A stretch of 64,000 nt of DNA, taken from contig CAKSIP010000002.1 of the NCBI GenBank assembly GCA_934462825.1, positions 53,267 to 117,266 on the forward strand, in the 5' to 3' direction. This DNA comes from an uncultured Eubacteriales bacterium. GTDB taxonomy: Bacteria > Bacillota > Clostridia > Oscillospirales > CAG-272. Both the position numbers and the translations under genes were made by a program. Below the pieces are notes generated by a model. It searched no databases and was not told the DNA's origin. It saw only the letters and a list, made by a program, of their open reading frames with translations. Of this stretch, positions 33,938 through 41,757 are shown piece by piece. How positions within the stretch are numbered: the first letter of the stretch is position 1; every line of letters starts with the position of its first letter.

Positions 33938-34807
33938 ATGGAAATCAAACAGGAAAACCGCATGACAAGCAATCGAAACAAGGACGACGGCAAGGGGAAA
34001 TTTGACGGAATTTTATTTTGCTCGGATATAGACGGAACCATTCGCGGAAACGGAGAAGTTCCGCCGGCAAACCGGGAGGCGATTCGCTATTTTCAGGAAA
34101 ACGGAGGGCATTTTACCTTCTGCACCGGCCGATTCCCCGATTACGGAAAAGGACTTGACGGCGTGGTTACCCCCAACGCGCCTGTGATTGCGTTGAACGG
34201 AACGGTCATTTTTGACCGAAGCACCGGGCAGTTTCTCTACCGGCAGCCGCTGGAGGAGAGCGACTTTGCGGTGATTGTTTCGATTATGCAGGACTACCCG
34301 TGCCTGAAGCGCGTGATGGTGCATACCGTGCGCGATTCTTTCGTGCTTCAGCGGCGGGACGGCGGGCTGGTCTGTTCCCATGAAGGAGCGCCGGATCGGC
34401 CGGAAGCGCCGGTGCGGTCGGGCGAGGATTTTCAGCGCTATGTCGGGGACGAGCCGATTTTCAAGGGCGTTTTTCACGTCAACGCCGAGGACAGCGATCG
34501 GATGCTGGACACCATCACGGCGCGGTGCCCCGGCCACAGCATTTCACGGAGCTGGATCAACGGCATCGAGTTGCAGCATCGGGATGCCGATAAAGGAACC
34601 AGCGCCCGCCGCCTGGCCGCGCGGCTGGGCAGTCGCCTTCTGATCTGTGCCGGCGACTACGAAAATGACATTCCCATGCTCCGCACGGCCGATATAGGCT
34701 ATGCGGTGGCCAACGCTTCGGAGCGCGTCAAAGCGGTGGCGGATCGGATCACGGTTTCTTGCGAGGAAGGGGCCATTGCCCGCATCATTGCGGAATTGGA
34801 CGCGTAA
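33938..34807 (+). CDS. Cof-type HAD hydrolase
   Basis: 289 residues from ATG 33938 behind GGAAAGG; the promoter excludes the earlier in-frame ATG at 33857. Motif I CSDIDGTIRG is near residue 28, FCTGRFP near 64, and motif IV ICAGDYENDIPML near 237. This is the IIB cap subfamily that dephosphorylates sugar phosphates or flavin and pyridoxal phosphates. No specificity can be assigned. Confidence 0.87.
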   Translation: MEIKQENRMTSNRNKDDGKGKFDGILFCSDIDGTIRGNGEVPPANREAIRYFQENGGHFTFCTGRFPDYGKGLDGVVTPNAPVIALNGTVIFDRSTGQFLYRQPLEESDFAVIVSIMQDYPCLKRVMVHTVRDSFVLQRRDGGLVCSHEGAPDRPEAPVRSGEDFQRYVGDEPIFKGVFHVNAEDSDRMLDTITARCPGHSISRSWINGIELQHRDADKGTSARRLAARLGSRLLICAGDYENDIPMLRTADIGYAVANASERVKAVADRITVSCEEGAIARIIAELDA

Positions 34808-35000
34808 GCCCAAGCGCCAAAGGGCAAGCACTTGCGCCGGCGCAGGCGCAAAAGCGTGCAAGCGTAAGCGTAAAAGTGCGCCGACGAGAGAAGCGCGCAA
34901 GAGAGAAAAACCCGCGCCAAAGGTGCGCAGGCAAGCGCAAAAGTGCGCAAATGCAAGTGCAAATCCAAAGAAAGGGCGGCGCGCCGACACTCGGCCGCCG
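34808..35000. other. Low-complexity gap before the RNHCP gene
   Basis: No gene. The sequence is built from irregular AAGCGCAAAAGTGCG-like units (GCGCAA, AAGCGT, AAGTGC) much like the repeat tracts elsewhere in the window, and carries no promoter or clear ribosome-binding site. Confidence 0.6.
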
Positions 35001-35012
35001 ATGCCATCCGTC

Positions 35013-35345
35013 ATGGAAGAAAAGCTGTTTCAAAAAAACGACAACGCCTTTGTCTGCGAGCATTGCGGCGCCCACGTGGAGCCGCTGGGATATACTTCGC
35101 GCAACCACTGTCCCTTTTGCCTTTGGTCGAAGCACCTGGATGTGAATCCGGGGGATCGCGCCAACGACTGCGGCGGCCTGATGGAGCCGATTTCGGTGGA
35201 AACCGATCCGAAAAAGGGGTATGTGATTGTGCATCGCTGTACCAAGTGCGGAGAGCTTCACCGAAATCGCGCCGCGCACGAGGCCAAGGTGCAGCCGGAC
35301 GATCTGCAGCTGCTCATAAAGCTGACGGTGGGGCGGTATAAATGA
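35013..35345 (+). CDS. RNHCP domain protein
   Basis: 110 residues from ATG 35013 (ATG 35001 is an alternative; neither has a good Shine-Dalgarno). Two zinc ribbons surround the signature: CEHCG, RNHCPFCLWSKHLD, and CTKCGELHRNRAA. RNHCP proteins are small, zinc-binding and of unknown function; an RNA role has only been guessed from the motif name. The frame continues upstream through low-complexity sequence that I do not consider coding. A terminator follows about 30 bp after the stop. Confidence 0.8.
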   Translation: MEEKLFQKNDNAFVCEHCGAHVEPLGYTSRNHCPFCLWSKHLDVNPGDRANDCGGLMEPISVETDPKKGYVIVHRCTKCGELHRNRAAHEAKVQPDDLQLLIKLTVGRYK

Positions 35346-35374
35346 CGAAGTAAAAAGGTAAGATAAAGAAAAAG

Positions 35375-35413
35375 GGAGTGCTAAAAAACTCAGGATGAGT
35401 TTTTTAGCACTCC
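35375..35413. terminator. Terminator after the RNHCP gene
   Basis: GGAGTGCTAAAAAACTCA pairs with TGAGTTTTTTAGCACTCC around GGA. Confidence 0.85.
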
Positions 35414-35541
35414 GGCGACGTTGGTCTCGGCGGCAAAGCGCCGCCGTTTTGCCACGAAAGAAAATCAAAAAAACAAGATATGGAAGGCAAAACCGACCAA
35501 GAATCGCTCAAAAACGCCGGAATCCCGACCGGCATTTTTGA

Positions 35542-35576
35542 GGGGATGTTAAAAACATCGAGTTTTTAACATCCCC
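35542..35576. terminator. Terminator after the cyclophilin gene
   Basis: GGGGATGTTAAAAAC pairs with GTTTTTAACATCCCC around ATCGA, followed by TTTTT. Together with 35375 it makes a double barrier between convergent units. Confidence 0.85.
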
Positions 35577-35586
35577 TTTTTGCATG

Positions 35587-36138
35587 TTAAAGAATTTCAA
35601 TGGATTCAATGACCGGGACTTCCCGCGGGCAGTCGTAGCGGTCGGTGCGCAGGGCGGCAATCCGATCCACCACCGAAAGACCGTCGGTCAATCGGCCAAA
35701 CGCGGCGTATTGCCCGTCCAGATGAGGGGCGTCCGCGTGCATAATGAAAAACTGCGAGGAAGCCGAATCGGGCACTGAGGTGCGCGCCATGGAAAGAACG
35801 CCGCGGGTGTGGCGCAAGTCGTTCTGCCAAAAGCCGTTGGCGGCAAATTCGCCGTGAATGGAGGGCGCGTCCTTCTCCTGAAAGTCCTCGTCATAGCCGC
35901 CGCCCTGGATCATAAAGCCGGCAATCACGCGGTGAAAAATCATGCCGGAGAAAAAACCCTCGCGGATCAGCGACAAAAAGTTTTCGACGGTGGCCGGCGC
36001 TTTGTCCGGATACAGCTCGGCGGTCATGGTTCCCATGTCCCGAACCGTGATTTTTATGCGGGGATAGGGGGCGTTCGTTTTATTTTCCTGTTCCTGTTCC
36101 TGTTCCTGTGCTTGTGTGTTCTTTTCTGCCTCTGTCAT
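35587..36138 (-). CDS. Peptidyl-prolyl cis-trans isomerase, cyclophilin type
   Basis: 183 residues. The cyclophilin core starts near residue 28: FHRVIAGFMIQGG holds the catalytic Arg, and GVLSMART.....SSQFFIM matches the active-site wall. It is cytoplasmic, with no signal peptide. A QEQEQEQE stretch (hexanucleotide repeat 36093-36118) lies near the N-terminus and is not part of the fold. It is the last gene after mrnC (73 bp gap). Confidence 0.93.
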   Translation of the reverse strand: MTEAEKNTQAQEQEQEQENKTNAPYPRIKITVRDMGTMTAELYPDKAPATVENFLSLIREGFFSGMIFHRVIAGFMIQGGGYDEDFQEKDAPSIHGEFAANGFWQNDLRHTRGVLSMARTSVPDSASSQFFIMHADAPHLDGQYAAFGRLTDGLSVVDRIAALRTDRYDCPREVPVIESIEIL

Positions 36139-36211
36139 TTCGTTGTTTCCTTCCTGATCTCTTTTTTGTTTTTATCTTTGATTTTGCGGTTGGCGCAGGG
36201 AAAAGCCCCTT

Positions 36212-36724
36212 TTAAGACGGGGTGTGGGACAGCCGCGCCAGCTCGTCGGCATAGGCGAGCGCAAAGAGCGCCTTGGCACGTTCCTCGTTGCCCGAAAGAT
36301 GCAAAAAACCGAACAAGACTTCAAACCCGGTCGCCGCCCGGTATTCGCCCACCGTGGCGCCCTTGGGCGTTCCGGTGTGGCCGAGGTTGCGTCCCCGCCG
36401 AAAAAATCCGGCCTCCTCCTCGCTCAAAAGGGGGAGGATGCGGTGAACGGCCGCCGCCTGTACGGGCGCGCGCACAAAGTCCATCGCGCGGGCGTTGAGC
36501 GTTTTGGCGCTGGAAAGGCCGGCGCGCACCAGCGCGTCCCGGACAAACAGCTCCAGCACGCAATCGCCGAGATAGGCCAACGCAGGCGTGCTCATGTCCT
36601 TGAAATTCACCGCTTCGGCTCCGACAGAGGCCGGAGCGGCGCCGTCGGCTTCCGGGGAGAACCCGACCGTTGCCCGAAGGGGGCTTTCCCCGCCGGGGAA
36701 AAGGGTGGTATCATCCGATTTCAT
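36212..36724 (-). CDS. mrnC: Mini-ribonuclease III
   Basis: 170 residues; ATG 36724 has AAAGGCGG six bases upstream (GTG 36727 is the alternative). The RNase III catalytic domain without a dsRNA-binding domain: LAYLGDCVLELFVRD near 57, and GHTGTPKGATVGEYRAATGFEVLFG. It matures 23S rRNA ends in Firmicutes. The first ~45 residues are a variable extension. mrnC usually neighbours cysS; here it closes the dus-rbfA-nrnA series, 13 bp after nrnA. Confidence 0.9.
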   Translation of the reverse strand: MKSDDTTLFPGGESPLRATVGFSPEADGAAPASVGAEAVNFKDMSTPALAYLGDCVLELFVRDALVRAGLSSAKTLNARAMDFVRAPVQAAAVHRILPLLSEEEAGFFRRGRNLGHTGTPKGATVGEYRAATGFEVLFGFLHLSGNEERAKALFALAYADELARLSHTPS

Positions 36725-36737
36725 CACAGACCGCCTT

Positions 36738-37724
36738 TCAAAGCTGCTTGACGGCTTCCCGCAGGAAGGTTTCTACAGCAACTTCCATGGAGGGCGCGCG
36801 CAGGGAACAGCCGGCCGCCTTGATATGGCCGCCGCCGCCGAACGCCGTGCAAATGGCGGCTACATCCGCCTTGCCGTTGGAGCGAACCGAAAAACGATAC
36901 TCGTCGCCGGGCGTCATCTGACGAACCGAAAAGGCGATCTCTACGCCGGCCACACTGCGCGCCGCTTCCACAAAAACGTCAAGCTCCTCGGGGTCCAGCC
37001 CTTTTTTCAGAATTTCCTCATAGCTTATCGTGGAGAAAGCGATTTTTCCCTCACAGCAGAATTTCAGATTCTCCAGCGCCACGCGCTCTGCCAACAGGCG
37101 CGCCGGCGTTTTGCAGTCAAACAGAAGCCGGTTGATTTCGGCGGCATCGACGCCGCTTTTGATGAGCGAGCCGGCAATCATATGCGTGGTGGGCGTGACG
37201 TTGGAATACCGGAATCCTCCGGTGTCCGAGCTGATAGCCGCATACAGACAGCGGCAAAGATCCATCGGAAACGGGATTCCGTGGGCGGACAGCAGGGCAT
37301 CGGCGATCCGATACACGATCTCTCCGGCCGCTGCGGCGTTCGGATCAATATAAGCGGGCGCATAGGGTGTGGCCGCCTTGTGGTGGTCGATCATGAGCGT
37401 AATGTTGTCACCGAACATGACGCCCGGCGCGCCGAGCTGTGCCAGCGAGGGCGTGTCAACGGTGATGATCCGTTCGGGGAGAAAGTCCTCCGGCATGGGA
37501 GCGGTCATCGAGCCGGACTGAATGGAGGTCGTGAGAAAGCGCAAGCGCTTGGGAACCTCGTCGGCCGACGCGCAGTAGGCTTCACTGCCTTTTATTTGCA
37601 GAATGACTTTGAGTGCAAAGGCAGAACCGATGGCGTCGCCGTCCGGCCGCGCGTGACAAAGGATCAGCGTTTTTTTCGGCTCGGCCAGCATTTGACAAAG
37701 GACGGGGAAGGAAAGCTCACGCAT
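36738..37724 (-). CDS. nrnA: Bifunctional oligoribonuclease/PAP phosphatase
   Basis: 328 residues from ATG 37724, overlapping the rbfA stop by 8 bp (ATGCGTGA). DHH-family motifs: LILCHARPDGDAIGSAFAL, ITVDTPSLAQLG and MIDHHKA; the C-terminal DHHA1 domain has GGGGHIKAAGCSL. It degrades nanoRNAs and 3'-phosphoadenosine 5'-phosphate. The longer open frame upstream lies within rbfA and is rejected. Confidence 0.93.
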   Translation of the reverse strand: MRELSFPVLCQMLAEPKKTLILCHARPDGDAIGSAFALKVILQIKGSEAYCASADEVPKRLRFLTTSIQSGSMTAPMPEDFLPERIITVDTPSLAQLGAPGVMFGDNITLMIDHHKAATPYAPAYIDPNAAAAGEIVYRIADALLSAHGIPFPMDLCRCLYAAISSDTGGFRYSNVTPTTHMIAGSLIKSGVDAAEINRLLFDCKTPARLLAERVALENLKFCCEGKIAFSTISYEEILKKGLDPEELDVFVEAARSVAGVEIAFSVRQMTPGDEYRFSVRSNGKADVAAICTAFGGGGHIKAAGCSLRAPSMEVAVETFLREAVKQL

Positions 37725-38163
37725 GATCGTCGCCATCCTCTCCCGCAGAGGTGTCCGCTGCCGGGGCGTCTGCGTCTGACGGTTGCTCGGCCTTTGACGC
37801 ATCGCTTGCGTCGGCATAGGTGAGGCCGTGCAAAAGCTCGGAAATATGCGCGCCGTACTGAATGGAGGAATCCTCCACAAAGGACAGCTCCGGCGTGATT
37901 CGCAGGTTCAGCTCGGCCGAGAGGGCGCGGCGAATAAAGCCGGCCGACGATTTCAGCCCCAGGCGGACTTCTTTTTTCGCTTCCGGGGTGGCGGCGTTCA
38001 TCGCGGAATAATAAATTTTTGCAAATTTGAGATCGGGCGTGACCTCCGCCCCGGTCACACTGATAAAAGCTTCGCTGACGCGCGGATCCTTGACCTTCCG
38101 CAAAATGGAGGCCATGGATTTTTTTACCTCATCGTTGATGCGTCCTCGTCTGTATTTTGCCAT
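37717..38163 (-). CDS. rbfA: Ribosome-binding factor A
   Basis: 148 residues. The KH-like fold is seen in VKKSMASILRKVKDPRV, FAKIYYSAMN and LRITPELSFVEDSSIQYGAHI. It matures the 5' end of 16S rRNA in 30S assembly. It has an Asp/Ala-rich C-terminal tail (residues 122-148). Coupled to nrnA; dus lies 43 bp upstream. infB and nusA, its usual neighbours, are absent. Confidence 0.93.
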   Translation of the reverse strand: MAKYRRGRINDEVKKSMASILRKVKDPRVSEAFISVTGAEVTPDLKFAKIYYSAMNAATPEAKKEVRLGLKSSAGFIRRALSAELNLRITPELSFVEDSSIQYGAHISELLHGLTYADASDASKAEQPSDADAPAADTSAGEDGDDHA

Positions 38164-38206
38164 AATGGTATCCTTCTTTCTTTTTGTAACTTATAACTCT
38201 TTGTAT

Positions 38207-39292
38207 TCAAATGGATTGGACGGGGAAGGGGCTTTTGCCTCTTTCCTCCCCGGCGCCGTCGCGCCCTTCCGAAAGGGCAAGGGTAAGGGAGAGGAAAACC
38301 GCTTCGGCTTCCTTAAGCGTTTCGGCCGCATAGATTCGGCCTCTGGCCTCGGCCGCGCCGTCAAACCCGCGCAGATAATGCGACATTTGCTTTTTTGCTT
38401 CGGCCAAGCCGACGCGCTCCCCCTTTTCCTCGACCGAGCCGTGCAGATGAAGCAGGGCGGTTTGCACAAGGGCTGTCCGGTCGGGCGGACAGAAAGGGCG
38501 ATTTTCCATGGCGGCAGCAATTTCTTCAAAAATCCAAGGGTTGCCGAGCGCACCCCGGCCAATCATCAGGCCGTCACAGCCCGTTTCGCGGAGCATGGAC
38601 AGCGCCTCGGCCGCGTTGGTTATGTCGCCGTTGGCAATCACCGGGACGGAAACCGCCTGCTTGACGGCGGCAATGATGGCGCGATCCGCGCGCCCCGCAT
38701 ACTGCTGACTGCGCGTTCGTCCGTGCACGCAAATGGCCGAAACGCCGGCCGACGCGAGAATTTGAGCCACTTCGACGGCGTTGCGGTGTCCGTCGTCCCA
38801 CCCGGCGCGAATTTTCACCGTGACAGGACGCCCTCCGGCCGCTTTGACCGCGGCTTCGGCTACCCGCCCGGCGCGGTCGGGATCCTTCATCAAGGCACTG
38901 CCTTCTCCGTTGGCCACGATTTTATGCACCGGACAGCCCATGTTAATGTCAATCACGGCCGGAGGCTCCTCACTGCGGTTTCCCTTGTAACGGTTTTCGC
39001 AGATCATGGCTACGGCCTCGGCCATAAAGTCCGGCTCGCCGCCGAACAGCTGGAGCGCCATGGGGTTGTCCCCGTGCAAAACGGCGGCTAAGGTGCCGGA
39101 GCGCCCCGCCTCTCCGCCGGATTTTCGACTGCGCTGTTCGTAGCAAAGGGCTTTGGCGCAAACCATTTCGCTGACGGTAAATTCCGCTCCGTGCGCAACG
39201 CAGAGGCGGCGAAAGGTGCGGTCGGTAAAGCCCGCCATTGGCGCCAGCATCAGGCCGTGCTTCAAGAAAATGCTTCCGATTGTCAACGCCAT
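38207..39292 (-). CDS. dus: tRNA-dihydrouridine synthase
   Basis: 361 residues from ATG 39292, preceded by GGGGAGGGAG; nine codons of open frame lie upstream. FMN-binding TIM barrel: LAPMAGFTDRTFRRLC near 15, DINMGCPVHKIVANG with the catalytic Cys, and ANGDITN, IGRGALGNPWIF. It is DusB-like and reduces specific tRNA uridines. Its promoter opens the RNA-metabolism operon. Confidence 0.94.
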   Translation of the reverse strand: MALTIGSIFLKHGLMLAPMAGFTDRTFRRLCVAHGAEFTVSEMVCAKALCYEQRSRKSGGEAGRSGTLAAVLHGDNPMALQLFGGEPDFMAEAVAMICENRYKGNRSEEPPAVIDINMGCPVHKIVANGEGSALMKDPDRAGRVAEAAVKAAGGRPVTVKIRAGWDDGHRNAVEVAQILASAGVSAICVHGRTRSQQYAGRADRAIIAAVKQAVSVPVIANGDITNAAEALSMLRETGCDGLMIGRGALGNPWIFEEIAAAMENRPFCPPDRTALVQTALLHLHGSVEEKGERVGLAEAKKQMSHYLRGFDGAAEARGRIYAAETLKEAEAVFLSLTLALSEGRDGAGEERGKSPFPVQSI

Positions 39293-39335
39293 CGCTCTCC
39301 CTCCCCTCGCCAAGCACACATTTTCCTATTATAAT

Positions 39336-39365
39336 AGTATAGCACGTTCGGGCGGTTTCTGTCAA
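39336..39365 (-). promoter_or_regulatory. Promoter of the dus-rbfA-nrnA-mrnC operon
   Basis: On the minus strand: TTGACA (39360-39365), 18-bp spacer, TATACT (39336-39341). Confidence 0.8.
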
Positions 39366-39476
39366 CGAAATTTTTCCGAGTGGGGAAAAAGGAAAGTTTT
39401 TTTGCAAAAATGCCGGAGCTTTTCTGAAAAAACTTTGAAATTTTTGAAAATTCGTGCTTTTTCCGCCGTTTGGATA

Positions 39477-39505
39477 TTGTAAAACCGATTCAGATGTGGT
39501 ATATT
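39477..39505 (+). promoter_or_regulatory. Promoter of pgk-tpiA
   Basis: TTGTAA at 39477-39482, 17-bp spacer, TATATT at 39500-39505, about 80 bp before the pgk start. Confidence 0.7.
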
Positions 39506-39587
39506 ATAAGTTGGTGAATAAGGTTCTACATATGCGCGCCGAAAAGCATGCGCGTAAATCGAAAGCAAAGAAAGGTGGATATTCCCA

Positions 39588-40775
39588 ATGACTTACAATA
39601 AGAAAACCATTGAAGACATTGATGTAGCCGGCAAAAGAGTTCTTGTCCGCTGCGATTTCAATGTGCCGCTGAAAGACGGCGTAATCACCAGCGATAAGAG
39701 AATCGTCGGTGCGCTTCCCACAATTCAGTATTTGCTGGCGCATCACGCAAAGGTCATCCTTTGCTCCCACATGGGCAAGCCCAAGGGCGAGGTCAACATG
39801 AAATACACGCTGGCGCCCGTGGCCGCTCGTCTGTCGGAGCTGCTCGGTCAAAAGGTGGAATTGGCTGCCGACACGGTTGGCGCAGACGCCAAGGCCAAGG
39901 TGGCCGCTTTGAAGGAAGGACAGGCTGTTCTTCTGGAAAACACGCGCTTTGATAAGAGAGAGGAAGCCAACGATCCCGAATTTGCCAAGGAATTGGCTTC
40001 TTTGGCGGATATTTTCGTCAATGACGCCTTCGGCGCCGCGCACAGAGCGCACGCCTCTACCGCCGGTGTGGCTGCCTACCTGCCCGCCGTTTGCGGTTAC
40101 CTGATTCAGAAGGAAATCACCGTGATGGGGAAGGCCCTGGCCGATCCGGTTCGTCCCTTCGTTGCCATTCTCGGCGGCGCCAAGGTTTCGGACAAAATCG
40201 GTGTTATCAACAACCTGATTGAAAAAGTGGACACCCTGATCATCGGCGGCGGTATGGCCTATACCTTCTTTGCCGCTATGGGCAACAGCGTCGGCACTTC
40301 GATCTGCGAGAACGACAAGATCGAGCTTGCCAAGGAAATGATGGCCAAGGCGCGCAAAAAGGGCGTCAACTTCATCCTGCCTGTGGATAACGTGGTGGGC
40401 AGAAGCTATTCCGAGGACGCAATCTTTATGAACATTTATTCGGATTCCATTCCCGACGGCTGGATGGGACTTGACATCGGACCGGTTTCCCAGGAGCTGT
40501 TCGCAAAGTCGATCCAGGGCGCCGGAACGGTCGTTTGGAACGGCCCGATGGGCGTTTCCGAGTGGAAAAACTTTGCTGCCGGAACGAATGCTGTGGCATC
40601 GGCCGTGGCAGACAGCGGCGCCATTTCCATTATCGGCGGCGGCGACAGTGCGGCTGCCATTGAAAAGCTGGGTTATGCGGACAAAATGACGCATATTTCC
40701 ACCGGCGGCGGCGCTTCCCTGGAATTTTTGGAAGGCCTGGAACTGCCCGGCATCGCATGCTTGCTTGATAAATAA
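39588..40775 (+). CDS. pgk: Phosphoglycerate kinase
   Basis: 395 residues. VRCDFNVPLKDG near residue 19, HMGKPKGEVN, NDAFGAAHRAHAS, and GGGDSAAAIEKLGYADKMTH with STGGGASLEFLEG at the C-terminus are PGK signatures. It makes ATP from 1,3-bisphosphoglycerate in glycolysis. AAAGGTGG precedes the start. Codon choice is biased toward a few codons, as in highly expressed genes. tpiA follows after 60 bp; gap is not here. Confidence 0.97.
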   Translation: MTYNKKTIEDIDVAGKRVLVRCDFNVPLKDGVITSDKRIVGALPTIQYLLAHHAKVILCSHMGKPKGEVNMKYTLAPVAARLSELLGQKVELAADTVGADAKAKVAALKEGQAVLLENTRFDKREEANDPEFAKELASLADIFVNDAFGAAHRAHASTAGVAAYLPAVCGYLIQKEITVMGKALADPVRPFVAILGGAKVSDKIGVINNLIEKVDTLIIGGGMAYTFFAAMGNSVGTSICENDKIELAKEMMAKARKKGVNFILPVDNVVGRSYSEDAIFMNIYSDSIPDGWMGLDIGPVSQELFAKSIQGAGTVVWNGPMGVSEWKNFAAGTNAVASAVADSGAISIIGGGDSAAAIEKLGYADKMTHISTGGGASLEFLEGLELPGIACLLDK

Positions 40776-40835
40776 TCGGAACGACGTTCCAAAGGAAAGG
40801 ATGCTTCCGAAAAGAGCGGAAGCTATGGTGAAACT

Positions 40836-41603
40836 ATGAATCCCGCAAAAAGACGCACCGTCATCGCCGGCAATTGGAAGATGAACTTCACTCCCGACGA
40901 GGCGACTGCATTTATCAATGAAATCAAACCCATGGTGGCCGGCAAGGACAATTGCGACATTGTTTTCTGCGCCCCCTATGTCACCATTGACGCAGCCATG
41001 AAGGCAGCGGCCGGCTCCAACATTAAAATCGGAGCGGAAAATGTTCACTTTGCCGAAAAAGGAGCCTATACCGGTGAGGTTTCGGCGAAAATGCTCCGTG
41101 CCATCGGCGTGGAATATGTTATCATCGGTCACAGCGAGCGCCGTCAGTATTTCGGAGAAACCGATGCTACGGTCAATGCCCGCACCAAGGCCGCCCTGGC
41201 CGCCGGCATGAAGGTGATTCTTTGCCTCGGCGAAGTCAAGGAGCAGCGCCTTTCCGGCATCACCAATGAAGTGGTTTCCATGCAGACCAAGCTGGACTTG
41301 GCCGACGTGAGCGCCGAGGAGCTGAAAAACGTGATCATTGCCTATGAGCCGGTTTGGGCCATCGGCACCGGCCTGACCGCTACCCCCGAGCAGGCAGAGG
41401 AAACCTGCGGCGAGATCCGCCGTGTGGTGGCTTCGCTGTACGGACAGGAGGCCGCTGACGGCCTGACGATCCAATACGGCGGTTCGATGAACAACGCCAA
41501 CGCGGCCGAGCTTCTTGCAAAGCCGGACGTGGACGGCGGCTTGATCGGCGGCGCATCGCTCGTAGCGGAAAAGTTTACGGCGATTGTTGACGCGGCACAG
41601 TAA
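40836..41603 (+). CDS. tpiA: Triosephosphate isomerase
   Basis: 255 residues. GNWKMN near residue 12 holds the active-site Lys, HSERRQYFGE near 99 the His, and AYEPVWAIGTG near 169 the catalytic Glu; GGSMNNANAAELL binds phosphate. It interconverts dihydroxyacetone phosphate and glyceraldehyde 3-phosphate. It is translated from ATG 40836 with GGTGA upstream, in the pgk transcript, and followed by two terminators. Confidence 0.97.
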   Translation: MNPAKRRTVIAGNWKMNFTPDEATAFINEIKPMVAGKDNCDIVFCAPYVTIDAAMKAAAGSNIKIGAENVHFAEKGAYTGEVSAKMLRAIGVEYVIIGHSERRQYFGETDATVNARTKAALAAGMKVILCLGEVKEQRLSGITNEVVSMQTKLDLADVSAEELKNVIIAYEPVWAIGTGLTATPEQAEETCGEIRRVVASLYGQEAADGLTIQYGGSMNNANAAELLAKPDVDGGLIGGASLVAEKFTAIVDAAQ

Positions 41604-41639
41604 GTCGATCGGATAATCGGATAAAAGAAAAACACAAAA

Positions 41640-41675
41640 GGGACGGTTCCGAAGCGAAAAGCGTTTGGCCGTCCC
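41640..41675. terminator. Terminator after tpiA
   Basis: GGGACGG and CCGTCCC enclose an imperfect inner stem, followed by TTAAAT; A-rich on the left. Confidence 0.75.
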
Positions 41676-41705
41676 TTAAATGATAGCCTGCCCGGACAAA
41701 AAAGA

Positions 41706-41740
41706 GGGGCTGTGAAAAGCGCGATGCTTTTCACAGCCCC
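41706..41740. terminator. Second hairpin between tpiA and the EEP gene
   Basis: GGGGCTGTGAAAAGC pairs with GCTTTTCACAGCCCC around GCGAT, followed by TTT. Confidence 0.85.
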
Positions 41741-41757
41741 TTTGGCATTATTTATAA

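Noticed and set aside
34701..35000. 100-residue upstream extension of the RNHCP protein
   Set aside because: Begins within the HAD gene and continues through low-complexity sequence.
37725..37880. N-terminal extension of NrnA
   Set aside because: It overlaps rbfA; the 8-bp ATGCGTGA overlap gives a normal start.
39504..41474. 656-codon minus-strand frame opposite pgk and tpiA
   Set aside because: Antisense shadow of two highly biased glycolytic genes; it overlaps their promoter.
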